A DNA stretch of 50,722 bases from an uncultured Oscillospiraceae bacterium (GTDB taxonomy: Bacteria > Bacillota > Clostridia > Oscillospirales > Oscillospiraceae): contig CALXFT010000010.1 of assembly GCA_944387635.1 (NCBI GenBank), forward strand, positions 1-50,722, in the 5' to 3' direction. The notes beneath the pieces are model-generated. The model was given only the letters and a program-made list of their open reading frames with translations, was not told where the DNA came from and did not search any database. Both the position numbers and the translations under genes were made by a program. Below, in pieces: positions 1 to 7,220 of this stretch (positions within the stretch are counted from its first letter, which is position 1; each line of letters begins with the position of its first letter).

Positions 1-2
1 TA

Positions 3-76
3 TGGAGCGGGTGACGGGAATCGGACCCGCGTATCCAGCTTGGAAGGCTGGTGTTCTACCATTGAACTACACCCGC
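3..76 (-). tRNA. tRNA-Gly (anticodon TCC)
   Basis: The reverse strand folds as a complete cloverleaf: a GCGGGTG/CACCCGC acceptor stem, a D loop with the GG pair, a CCAGC/GCTGG anticodon stem around loop CTTCCAA (anticodon TCC), a GCGGG/CCCGT T stem and an encoded CCA end (TGG at 3-5). The T loop reads TCCGATT, so the usual T at position 55 (TTC) is a C. It lies 58 bases after the end of the HAD phosphatase gene on the same strand, and no terminator is obvious between them. Confidence 0.95.
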
Positions 77-134
77 AAATCCCATACGTCCTGCTGATTC
101 AGCCCTAGAATTTTATCATGGATATGGGATCTTG

Positions 135-989
135 TCAAGAGCTTTTTCGCAGGACTTCCGGGATTTTTTTGTAGATCACGTCGGCCACGGAGCCTTCGGC
201 GCAGGGGCAGACGGTTTCGAACCGGTCGGCTGCCACGCCGTCCGCTGGGCTGTAGGCGTAGTCCGCGTCCCGAAGCATGGACACGTCGTTCTCTCCGTCG
301 CCTACGCACACCAGGAGCTTCCGGCCCAGACGGCCCTGAAGTTCCCGGGCGGATCGGGCCTTGGATACGCCCTTGGCGTGGACGTCGATGATCCGGGCGG
401 CGGCCCGGAAGATTTCACAGCGATCCCCGAATTCCTGGAGCAGCTCCTCCTGGACCCAGTCCATTCGGCGCAGCTCCGCCTCACCGGCTTCAAAGAGACT
501 TGCCACGGTGACATCCCGAATCTGGCCGTAGAGGGTAAATTTCAGGAAGGGACCCAGGTCGTCGCCGGGGCTGGCCAGCCGCCAGGCGCATTGGTTGTGC
601 TCGGAGAAGGCCTCCCACATGGGGTCCTTGCGGAAGCAGTAGTGGGCCTGAATCCCCTGAACCTCCACCGTCAGGTCTGGGAACAGGGCCTGACACCGGC
701 GGACGGTCTGCCACAGGTCCAGGTCAATCTCCCGGCAGAAGGGAATCCGGTTTTCCGCCAGGTCGTAGGTGGCTGAGCCGTTGTACAGCAGGAGCGGGGC
801 GTTCACCGGCACCCGGTCCCGGAAGGCACGGGTCATGGGCAGACTCCGTCCGGTGTTGATCGTGAAGGCGCCGCCGTTGTCCATGAAATAGCCGATGGCC
901 TCCAGATTCCGGGCGGGAATGGAGGAGTCCGGGGCGGTGAGGGTGCGGTCATAGTCTGCGGTGAGCAGTACGTCGGAAAACAGAGCCAT
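135..989 (-). CDS. HAD-superfamily Cof-type phosphatase
   Basis: 284 residues, the usual length for Cof/HAD-IIB hydrolases, which dephosphorylate small phosphorylated metabolites in the cytoplasm. Motif I is the DYDRT sequence at residues 12-16, with Asp12 as expected nucleophile and Asp14 as acid/base. A GDGEND motif near residue 230 supplies the C-terminal Mg-binding acids, and INTGRS near residue 45 is the motif II region. The start ATG has GGGAGG about 8 bases upstream. It lies 19 bases after the pseudouridine synthase gene and is the last protein gene of an lspA-led unit. The substrate cannot be read from sequence. Confidence 0.9.
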   Translation of the reverse strand: MALFSDVLLTADYDRTLTAPDSSIPARNLEAIGYFMDNGGAFTINTGRSLPMTRAFRDRVPVNAPLLLYNGSATYDLAENRIPFCREIDLDLWQTVRRCQALFPDLTVEVQGIQAHYCFRKDPMWEAFSEHNQCAWRLASPGDDLGPFLKFTLYGQIRDVTVASLFEAGEAELRRMDWVQEELLQEFGDRCEIFRAAARIIDVHAKGVSKARSARELQGRLGRKLLVCVGDGENDVSMLRDADYAYSPADGVAADRFETVCPCAEGSVADVIYKKIPEVLRKSS

Positions 990-1008
990 AGAAAGCCTCC
1001 CTGAACAA

Positions 1009-1911
1009 TTAACTCATCTTTTCCAGCTTTTCCAGGACCTGCCGGAAATAGTCGGGCAGCTGGGCCAGGACGATCACGGGCCGCCCGTCCCGGGGGTGCC
1101 GGAAGGTCAGGGCGCTGGCGTGGAGGCACTGGCTGTCCTGGCCCAGTTCCGGCTTCTTCCGGCCGTAGACCATATCCCCCAGAATGGGGTGGCCGATGTG
1201 GGCCATGTGGACCCGGATCTGATGGGTCCGGCCGGTCTCCAGGCGGCAGCGGATGTGGGTGTAGCCCCGGTACCGGCGGACCACCTCCCAGTGGGTCACC
1301 GCGGGGCGGGAATTGCGCTGGGTTACGCACATCTTCTTGCGGTCGGAGGGGTGCCGCCCGATGGGGGCGTCCACGGTGCCACTGTCCTCTTTCAGGACCC
1401 CGCAGACGACGGCGTCGTAAGTCCGGGCCATGGTATGGTCCTTCAGCTGGGAGGCCAGCATGGCGTGGGCGTAGTCGTTTTTGGCCACGGCCAGCAGGCC
1501 CGAGGTGTCCTTGTCAATGCGGTGGACGATGCCGGGGCGCAGTTCCCCGTTGATGCCGCTGAGGCCGTCGCCCAGGGCGTAGAGCAGGCCGTTGACCAGG
1601 GTGTCGTCGCTGTGGCCCGGGGCGGGGTGGACCACCAGGCCCTTGGGCTTGTTGATGACCAGCAGGTCCTGGTCCTCGTAGGCGATGTCCAGACGCATTT
1701 GGGTTGGCCGGATGTCCACGGCCTGGGGTTCGGGGATGGTAAAGTCCACGGCGTCTCCGGCGGTCAGCCTGTCGTTTTTCTTGCCGGGGCGGCCGTTGCG
1801 GCTGACCCGGCCCGCCTCAATGAGCTTCTGGGCCGCGCTGCGGCTGAGTCCGCCCTGCCGGGCCAGGAAGGCGTCCAGCCGCTCCCCGTCCATGTCCGCG
1901 ATCAGGCGCAT
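1009..1911 (-). CDS. RluA/RluD-family pseudouridine synthase
   Basis: 300 residues. It isomerises uridine to pseudouridine in rRNA or tRNA. An N-terminal S4 RNA-binding domain (residues 1-60, with LSRSAAQKLIEAG) is followed by the catalytic domain with the signature HRIDKDTSGL at 130-139, where Asp133 is the predicted nucleophile, and by GRTHQIRVH. In Firmicutes the gene after lspA is usually an RluD-type enzyme, and here the two overlap by 10 bases, indicating translational coupling. Family certainty is high; the exact target uridine is not determined. Confidence 0.95.
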   Translation of the reverse strand: MRLIADMDGERLDAFLARQGGLSRSAAQKLIEAGRVSRNGRPGKKNDRLTAGDAVDFTIPEPQAVDIRPTQMRLDIAYEDQDLLVINKPKGLVVHPAPGHSDDTLVNGLLYALGDGLSGINGELRPGIVHRIDKDTSGLLAVAKNDYAHAMLASQLKDHTMARTYDAVVCGVLKEDSGTVDAPIGRHPSDRKKMCVTQRNSRPAVTHWEVVRRYRGYTHIRCRLETGRTHQIRVHMAHIGHPILGDMVYGRKKPELGQDSQCLHASALTFRHPRDGRPVIVLAQLPDYFRQVLEKLEKMS

Positions 1912-2384
1912 GATTTTTCATCCTTCCAGAAGTTCTTGTTGAAAAAGACCAGGTGGACCATCAGGGCGGCGCAGCCGCAGGTGATGAAGCAGTCGGCCAG
2001 ATTGAACACGGGGAAGTCCATGAACACGGTCTCGAACATGTCCACCACATAGCCCAGACGGACCCGGTCGATCATGTTGCCCAGACCTCCGCCGTAAATG
2101 GCGGCAATGCACCAGCGCTCAAAGACGGTGAAGCCCAAGGGCTTCTTGAAATACTCCAGCAGGATCAGGCCGGTGAACAGCAGGAAGATCAGGGCGAACA
2201 GCCACTGCTGGCCCTCAAAGGAGGAGAAGGCCGCGCCGGTGTTGCGCACATAGGCCAGCTGCAGCACCCCCGGCAGAAAATCCACGGTCTCATAGAGCGC
2301 CAGATTGGTGACGGTGAGATATTTCACGATCTGATCCGCCGCGGCAATGGCGGCGGCGAACAGAATATAAAGGAAAAATTGCAT
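1902..2384 (-). CDS. lspA: Lipoprotein signal peptidase (signal peptidase II)
   Basis: 160 residues, normal for LspA, an integral membrane aspartyl protease that cleaves prolipoproteins before the lipid-modified cysteine. Four hydrophobic helices are apparent (about 3-22, 60-77, 88-104 and 127-150). The catalytic pair lies in NMIDR (Asp106) and NLAD (Asp131), and the RNTGAAFS signature is at 47-54. The start has AGGAGG 7 bases upstream and a good promoter lies at 2413-2442. First gene of lspA-rluD-HAD. Confidence 0.97.
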   Translation of the reverse strand: MQFFLYILFAAAIAAADQIVKYLTVTNLALYETVDFLPGVLQLAYVRNTGAAFSSFEGQQWLFALIFLLFTGLILLEYFKKPLGFTVFERWCIAAIYGGGLGNMIDRVRLGYVVDMFETVFMDFPVFNLADCFITCGCAALMVHLVFFNKNFWKDEKSCA

Positions 2385-2412
2385 GGCGGAATCCTCCTAT
2401 GACGTTGGCTGC

Positions 2413-2442
2413 ATTATACCATGGGACGAGGGGGAAAGTCAA
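2413..2442 (-). promoter_or_regulatory. Sigma-A-type promoter of lspA
   Basis: On the minus strand TTGACT (2437-2442) and TATAAT (2413-2418) are separated by 18 bases. The start codon of lspA follows about 30 bases after the -10 box. Confidence 0.8.
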
Positions 2443-2491
2443 TCCGACAGGGCGGAAGACAGGGAAGCGTAAAAAATCGTGAACAGGCATT

Positions 2492-2522
2492 AAAAAACCC
2501 GCCCCGAGTATTCCCAGGACGG
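2492..2522 (-). terminator. Rho-independent terminator after the HPr-like gene
   Basis: The minus strand reads CCGTCC, an 11-12 base loop, then GGGCGG followed by GTTTTTT. One G-T pair is needed. It lies about 25 bases past the HPr-like stop codon and upstream of the lspA promoter, so it separates the two units. Confidence 0.6.
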
Positions 2523-2544
2523 TGCTACGAGAGCCGTATGGAAT

Positions 2545-2781
2545 TTACAGGACGCGGAATTTTCCGGTCAGCCGCAGCAGATGGTCATAGCCATCGTCGG
2601 TGCACGAGGCCCGCACTGTCAGCGGGCGGCTCAGGTCCAGGCAGAACATTTCCATGAAGCAGCTGCCGTTGACCCAATGATATCCGTCGCCGATGGTCAC
2701 GCCGAAGGGCAGGGTGGTGACCAGCGCGATAAATTCCTGAACGTCCTGAACACATTGGAGCCGTATCTGAAATTCTCTCAT
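2545..2781 (-). CDS. Degenerate HPr-like protein
   Basis: 78 residues, close to the length of the phosphotransferase carrier HPr (85-88). The segment VNGSCFMEMFCLDL (38-51) resembles the HPr Ser46 region (VNGKSIMG...). The His15 active-site motif is absent from the first strand-helix segment and the regulatory Ser46 position reads Cys, so phosphotransfer is unlikely. A purine-rich GGGGGGAC precedes the ATG. It is a single gene bounded by a terminator at 2492-2522 and diverging from mtaB. The fold assignment rests on the motif and length; the role is unknown. Confidence 0.65.
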   Translation of the reverse strand: MREFQIRLQCVQDVQEFIALVTTLPFGVTIGDGYHWVNGSCFMEMFCLDLSRPLTVRASCTDDGYDHLLRLTGKFRVL

Positions 2782-2800
2782 AAAAGTCCCCCCTGGAAGC

Positions 2801-2829
2801 TGTACAAACGGATCGTTTTCGTGTATAAT
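2801..2829 (+). promoter_or_regulatory. Probable promoter upstream of mtaB
   Basis: TGTACA (2801-2806) and TATAAT (2824-2829) are 17 bases apart on the plus strand. Transcription would start near 2836, leaving a 140-base AT-rich leader before mtaB. A 14-base perfect palindrome, TCGAAAATTTTCGA, lies in that leader at 2897-2910. Confidence 0.55.
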
Positions 2830-2896
2830 GGGGAGGCCAATGGAAGATTGACTCCAGAAATCATGCGCTTTTGCTTGGGTTGTAATGTATATTATA

Positions 2897-2910
2897 TCGA
2901 AAATTTTCGA
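2897..2910. promoter_or_regulatory. Perfect 14-base palindrome, possible operator
   Basis: TCGAAAATTTTCGA reads the same on both strands. It lies 67 bases upstream of the mtaB start, in the only strongly AT-rich stretch nearby. It is not followed by a T run, so it is not a terminator. An operator is an inference from symmetry and position. Confidence 0.35.
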
Positions 2911-2977
2911 AAAAGCAACTGGCCAACTTGGATGATTAACACAATTTATACCGACGAATTTTGGTGGTTTTGATAGA

Positions 2978-4270
2978 ATGAAGATCGCGTTTTACACCCT
3001 CGGATGCAAAACAAATCAATATGAGACCCAGGCCATGGGACGGCTGCTGCTGGAACAGGGCCATCAGCTGGGCAGCTTTGAAGAAGACTGCGACGCCTAT
3101 GTGATCAACACCTGCTCCGTCACCGCCGTGGCGGACAAGAAGAACCGGGCCGTGATCCGCCGGTGCCGCCGGGACCACCCCGGCGCGGTGGTGGCCGTCT
3201 GTGGCTGCTATACCCAGCACGACCCGGAGGCTGCCCGGGCTTTGGAGGCGGACGTCATCGGCGGCAGCGCCAACCGCCGGGAGTTTCTGGACATGCTCCT
3301 GAAGGCGGTCTGGGAGAAGCGGCCGGCGGAACAGCTGGACGATCCCCGCCGCCGCCGGGAATTTGAAGTCCTCCCCGCCGGGGGACTGGGGGAGCGGACC
3401 AGGGCCATGCTGAAGGTCCAGGACGGCTGCGTCAACTTCTGCGCCTACTGCATCATCCCCTACACCCGCGGGCCTATCCGCTCGGCGCCTCTGGAACTGG
3501 CGGTGGAGCAGGCGAAGGACCTGGCGGAGCAGGGCTACCGGGAGATTGTGCTCACCGGCATTGAGATTGCCGGGTGGGGGGCGGACCTGCCGGGGAAGCC
3601 TCCTTTGACGGACCTGATCCGGGCGGTCTGCGGGGCCGTGCCGGATCTGCGAATCCGCCTGGGCTCCCTGGAGCCCAGGGTGGTGACAGAGGACTTCTGC
3701 CGCCGTCTGGCCGCCTGTCCCAACCTGTGTCCGCAGTTTCACCTGAGTCTGCAAAGCGGCTGCGACACGGTGCTCAAGCGCATGAACCGGAAGTATGACA
3801 CGAAGGGGTATCTGCAAAGCCTGGAGCTGCTGCGCCGGTTTTTCCCCGGCTGCGCCGTGACCACGGATTTGATTGTGGCCTTCCCCGGGGAGACCGAGGA
3901 GGAGTTTCAGCAGACCCTGGACTTTATCCGCCTCTGCGGTTTTGCCCAGATTCACGTCTTCCCCTATTCCCGCCGCCCTGGCACCCCGGCGGACAAGATG
4001 CCCGGCCAGCTGGGCAACGCCGTGAAGGAGGCCAGGAGCCGGGCCGCCATGGCTGCGGCGGAGCAGATGAGCCGGGAATACCGGCGTGGGCTGGTGGGTA
4101 CGGTCCAGAGCGTGCTCTTTGAAGAACCCCAGGGGGAGCTGTACACCGGCCATGCTCCCAACTATATGAAGGTCTATGCCCCGGGCCGGGACCTGCATAA
4201 CCGGGTGCTCCCTGTGCGCATCCGGGAAGTGTACCGGGACGGCCTGATGGGGGAGGTGGAGGAAGTATGA
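2978..4270 (+). CDS. mtaB: tRNA t6A37 methylthiotransferase (MtaB type)
   Basis: 430 residues. A radical-SAM enzyme that adds a methylthio group to C2 of t6A37 in tRNAs reading ANN codons. The order is an N-terminal UPF0004 domain with conserved cysteines (CKTNQYE, NTCSVT, CGCYTQ), a radical-SAM domain with CVNFCAYC at about 145-152 giving the CxxxCxxC cluster, and a C-terminal TRAM-like RNA-binding region. The MKIAFYTLGCKTNQYE start is typical of MtaB rather than MiaB. The upstream sequence has only a weak GGTGG. It overlaps queH by 4 bases (ATGA), so two tRNA-modification genes are coupled. Confidence 0.95.
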   Translation: MKIAFYTLGCKTNQYETQAMGRLLLEQGHQLGSFEEDCDAYVINTCSVTAVADKKNRAVIRRCRRDHPGAVVAVCGCYTQHDPEAARALEADVIGGSANRREFLDMLLKAVWEKRPAEQLDDPRRRREFEVLPAGGLGERTRAMLKVQDGCVNFCAYCIIPYTRGPIRSAPLELAVEQAKDLAEQGYREIVLTGIEIAGWGADLPGKPPLTDLIRAVCGAVPDLRIRLGSLEPRVVTEDFCRRLAACPNLCPQFHLSLQSGCDTVLKRMNRKYDTKGYLQSLELLRRFFPGCAVTTDLIVAFPGETEEEFQQTLDFIRLCGFAQIHVFPYSRRPGTPADKMPGQLGNAVKEARSRAAMAAAEQMSREYRRGLVGTVQSVLFEEPQGELYTGHAPNYMKVYAPGRDLHNRVLPVRIREVYRDGLMGEVEEV

Positions 4271-4812
4271 AAACCCTGCTGCATATCTGCTGCGCGCCCT
4301 GCGCCAACCGGCCCATTGACATTCTGCGCGCCGACGGCCTGGAGGTCACCGGCTTCTGGTACAATCCCAACATCCACCCCTTCACCGAGTACCGAGCCCG
4401 GCGCAACTGCCTGCGCGACTACGCCCAGCGGATCGAGCTGCCCCTGATCGAGCGCAACGACTACGGCCTGCGGCCCTTCGTGCGCGCCGTGGCGGAGGAC
4501 ATCGCCGGACGCTGTGTCAAGTGCTATGAGATGCGCCTGTACGAGACGGCCCGGCAGGCGGCGGAGGGAGGCTTCGACAGCTTCACCTCGTCGCTGTTCA
4601 TCAGCCCCTACCAGAACCACGAGCTCATGGGTGAAGTGGCCCAGCGGGCGGCGGCGGAGTACGGCGTGACCTTCCTGTACCGGGACTTCCGGCCCTGGTT
4701 CCGGGAGGGCCAGGCCTTCGCCAGGGAGCAAGGATTCTATATGCAGAAGTACTGCGGCTGTGTGTTCTCGGAGGAGGAACGGTACCTGAAGGCCGGTAAG
4801 ATCATACCGTGA
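4267..4812 (+). CDS. queH: Epoxyqueuosine reductase QueH
   Basis: 181 residues. QueH (formerly DUF208) reduces epoxyqueuosine to queuosine in tRNA, replacing the cobalamin-dependent QueG in many anaerobes. The N-terminal HICCAPCANRP motif and the later CVKCYEMRL and KYCGC cysteines match the family's metal and iron-sulfur ligands. Its start overlaps the mtaB stop. The heptad-repeat hairpin that follows may end or attenuate the transcript before the methyltransferase gene. Confidence 0.95.
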   Translation: MKTLLHICCAPCANRPIDILRADGLEVTGFWYNPNIHPFTEYRARRNCLRDYAQRIELPLIERNDYGLRPFVRAVAEDIAGRCVKCYEMRLYETARQAAEGGFDSFTSSLFISPYQNHELMGEVAQRAAAEYGVTFLYRDFRPWFREGQAFAREQGFYMQKYCGCVFSEEERYLKAGKIIP

Positions 4813-4814
4813 AA

Positions 4815-4919
4815 GACAATGGACAATTATGAGAATTGACAATGGACAATTGACAATGGACAATTGACAATTGACAATTGACAATTATATTGTCCATTAT
4901 CCATTATCAATTGTCAATT
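4815..4919. repeat. Heptad tandem repeat arranged as a long inverted repeat
   Basis: Units of GACAATT or GACAATG occur at 4815-4828 (two) and 4838-4886 (seven in a row). The inverse units ATTGTCC, ATTATCC, ATTATCA, ATTGTCA and ATT follow at 4889-4919. Forward and inverse blocks can pair into an AU-rich hairpin of about 30 base pairs that ends 8 bases before the ribosome binding site of the next gene. The low-complexity AT sequence contrasts with the GC-rich genes on both sides. Confidence 0.85.
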
Positions 4920-4937
4920 AAAAACGTTGGAGGTTTT

Positions 4938-6110
4938 ATGTCGACTTATGAATTTTCCGTTCCCTGCCTGTTCGGCATCGAAGGCATTGCCGGGGACGAG
5001 CTGCGGCGTCTGGGGATGGAGAACGTGCGTGTGGAGAACGGCCGGGTGCTGTTTTCCGGCGACGGCCTGGCCCTGGCCAAGGCCAACGTGTGTCTGCGCA
5101 CCGGCGAGCGGGTGCTGCTGGTGCTGGCGGATTTTCGGGCGGAGACCTTTGAGGAGCTGTTCCAGGGGGTCTATGGTACGAACCTGGAGGACTTCATCCC
5201 CAGGGACGGGGCCTTCCCGGTGAAGGGCCACTGCCTGAACAGCAAGCTCATGTCCGTGCCGGACTGCCAGGCCATTGTGAAGAAGGCCGCCTCCAAGCGG
5301 CTGGGCGAGAAATACGGCGTGGACTGGCTGCCGGAGACGGGGCCGAAATACCAGCTCCAATTTTCTGTCATGAATGACCGGGTCCAGCTGTATCTGGACA
5401 CCACGGGTCCGGGGCTGCACAAGCGGGGCTACCGGGCTGTGGGCAACGACGCCCCTCTGCGGGAGACCCTGGCCGCGGCCATGGTCCAGCTGACCAAGTA
5501 CCGGGGCCGGGACTTCGTCTGGGACCCCTTCTGCGGCTCCGGCACCATTCCCATTGAGGCGGCCCTCATTGCCAAGAACAAGGCTCCCGGCCTGAACCGC
5601 CGGTACGCCGGGGAGTGCTTCGCCTGGCTGGACCCCAAGCTCTGGGGCCAGGTCCGTCAGGAGGCCCGTGACAAGGAGTTCCGGGGGCCGTACCGGATTC
5701 TCGGCTCGGACAACGATCCCAAGTGCGTATCCCTGTCCATGGCCAACGCCCGGAAGGCCGGGGTCGGCGACGTTATTGTCTTCCGGGACGGGGACGCCAC
5801 CCAAATGCCCCTGCCCGCCCAGGAGGGCGTGATCATCTGCAACCCGCCCTACGGCCAGCGGATGATGGAACAGCGGAGCGCCCAGCGGCTCTACGCCGCC
5901 CTGGGGCGGCACCTGAAGTACGCCGATGGCTGGAAGAAGTACATCATCACCTCCGAACCGGAATTTGAGCACTTCTTCGGCAAGCGCTGCGATAAGAAGC
6001 GCAAGCTCTACAACGGCATGATCCAGTGCGGTTACTACATGTACACCGATACCGGCAGAAAGGCGGCCCCCAGGGCCGGTTCCGGGCGGAAGGGTGCCGA
6101 AGAGAAATGA
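4938..6110 (+). CDS. THUMP-domain rRNA methyltransferase (RlmL/YpsC-like)
   Basis: 390 residues from the ATG at 4938, chosen because TTGGAGG lies 4-5 bases upstream; a longer frame would translate the repeat hairpin. An N-terminal THUMP-type RNA-binding region (about 45-160) is followed by a Rossmann methyltransferase with DPFCGSGTIPIEA (SAM binding, near 197-209) and the N6/N2-type catalytic motif NPPYGQR near 300. The family includes the N-terminal half of E. coli RlmL, which methylates 23S rRNA G2445, and Bacillus YpsC. The next gene starts inside its stop codon (ATGA). Confidence 0.92.
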   Translation: MSTYEFSVPCLFGIEGIAGDELRRLGMENVRVENGRVLFSGDGLALAKANVCLRTGERVLLVLADFRAETFEELFQGVYGTNLEDFIPRDGAFPVKGHCLNSKLMSVPDCQAIVKKAASKRLGEKYGVDWLPETGPKYQLQFSVMNDRVQLYLDTTGPGLHKRGYRAVGNDAPLRETLAAAMVQLTKYRGRDFVWDPFCGSGTIPIEAALIAKNKAPGLNRRYAGECFAWLDPKLWGQVRQEARDKEFRGPYRILGSDNDPKCVSLSMANARKAGVGDVIVFRDGDATQMPLPAQEGVIICNPPYGQRMMEQRSAQRLYAALGRHLKYADGWKKYIITSEPEFEHFFGKRCDKKRKLYNGMIQCGYYMYTDTGRKAAPRAGSGRKGAEEK

Positions 6111-7027
6111 CCCATCTGTTCATCATCAACCCGGCGGCAGGCAGCCGGGACCGGACGGAGGACTACACCCGAGCCATTCGGCCCGCCTGTGAGAAGCGGG
6201 GGCTGACCTACCGGATCGAGGTGTCCCAGGCCCCCGGAGAGTGCCGCCGTCTGGCCCGGGAGGCGGCGCTTACCGGGGAGGAAGTCCGGCTCTACGCCTG
6301 CGGCGGCGACGGGACCCTGAACGAGGTGGCCTCGGGGGCGGCTGGATTTCCCAACGCGGCGGTGACGGTGTTCTCCGGCGGCAGCGGCAACGACTTTGTG
6401 CGCATGTTCAGCGATCCTAAGGCGTTTTACGACATTGAACGGCTCCTGGATGCGGAGCAGACCTGCTTCGACATGATCCGCTGCAACGATTCCATGGCCC
6501 TGAACATCTGCTCCGTGGGCCTGGACGCCCGGATCGGCACCGATGTGGCCCGGTACAAGCGGCTGCCCCTGCTCAGCGGCTTCCGGGCCTACCTGGCATC
6601 CACCCTGGTCAATGTGATCCGGGGAATCTCGGAGCACTACGTGGTGCAGATCAACGGCCGGCGGATTGACGCCGAGCAGACCTTCATCTGTGTCTGCAAC
6701 GGCCAGTACTACGGCGGCGGCTTCCACCCGGTACCCGAGGCGGACCCCGGCGACGGGGTGCTGGACGTGCTGCTGGTGAAGAAGCTCAGCCGCCTTCAGG
6801 TCCCCGGGGCCATCGGCAAGTACAAAAACGGCCGGTACCGGGAGCTTTCCCAGCTGATCCACCATTTCCGGACGGACCGGCTGACGATCCTGTGCGACAA
6901 GCCCTCTGCCATCAACCTGGACGGAGAACTGCTCCGGGCCAGGGAGGTGGAGATTCGCCTGGAGCCAAAGGCTCTGCGGTTCTTCTACCCCAGGGGGCTG
7001 ACCTGGTTGGAGGGGGAAAGGACATAA
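6107..7027 (+). CDS. Diacylglycerol/lipid kinase family protein
   Basis: 306 residues from the ATG at 6107, which overlaps the preceding stop by 4 bases; the earlier in-frame ATG would read through the methyltransferase gene. It belongs to the DagK/YegS/BmrU family, which phosphorylates diacylglycerol or related lipids with ATP. Visible motifs are the N-terminal FIINPAAGS, the glycine-rich nucleotide loop CGGDGTLNEV (about 65-74), GGSGNDF, and the C-terminal INLDGE acid motif. The exact lipid substrate is not determined. A strong hairpin follows. Confidence 0.92.
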   Translation: MTHLFIINPAAGSRDRTEDYTRAIRPACEKRGLTYRIEVSQAPGECRRLAREAALTGEEVRLYACGGDGTLNEVASGAAGFPNAAVTVFSGGSGNDFVRMFSDPKAFYDIERLLDAEQTCFDMIRCNDSMALNICSVGLDARIGTDVARYKRLPLLSGFRAYLASTLVNVIRGISEHYVVQINGRRIDAEQTFICVCNGQYYGGGFHPVPEADPGDGVLDVLLVKKLSRLQVPGAIGKYKNGRYRELSQLIHHFRTDRLTILCDKPSAINLDGELLRAREVEIRLEPKALRFFYPRGLTWLEGERT

Positions 7028-7090
7028 AAAACAGGCCTGCGGGCCTCTTTGCTCCCCAGGAAGGGAGGAAGAGGCCCGCGGGCTTGTTTC
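7026..7090 (+). terminator. Terminator hairpin after the lipid kinase gene
   Basis: A 19-base-pair stem (7031-7049 with 7069-7087, two G-T pairs) with a 19-base loop is preceded by an A run and followed by TTTCTTT. It starts directly after the stop codon and could also work from the opposite strand. Confidence 0.75.
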
Positions 7091-7102
7091 TTTGTGCGCC
7101 AG

Positions 7103-7128
7103 AAAAAACGGGAGGCGAAACGCCTCCC
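7103..7128 (-). terminator. Second minus-strand terminator for the fab operon
   Basis: The minus strand reads GGGAGGCG TTT CGCCTCCC followed by GTTTTTT: an 8-base-pair stem with a 3-base loop. It stands downstream of the hairpin at 7136-7166, so the operon has tandem terminators. Confidence 0.7.
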
Positions 7129-7135
7129 CTACGGT

Positions 7136-7166
7136 AAAAAAGAGGCGCCGCGGACCGCGGCGCCTC
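7136..7166 (-). terminator. Terminator of the fab/acc operon
   Basis: The minus strand reads GAGGCGCCGCG, a short GTC loop, CGCGGCGCCTC and then TTTTTT. It lies 55 bases beyond the stop of the acyl-CoA synthetase gene. Confidence 0.85.
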
Positions 7167-7220
7167 CGGACATAGGAAAAGCCCTGTCGAGCTTTTCCGC
7201 ATACGCCGCGCGCTGAAATA

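Noticed and set aside
4815-4919. Heptad repeats considered as a CRISPR array
   Set aside because: Units are 7 bases and directly adjacent, without spacers, and no cas genes are present.
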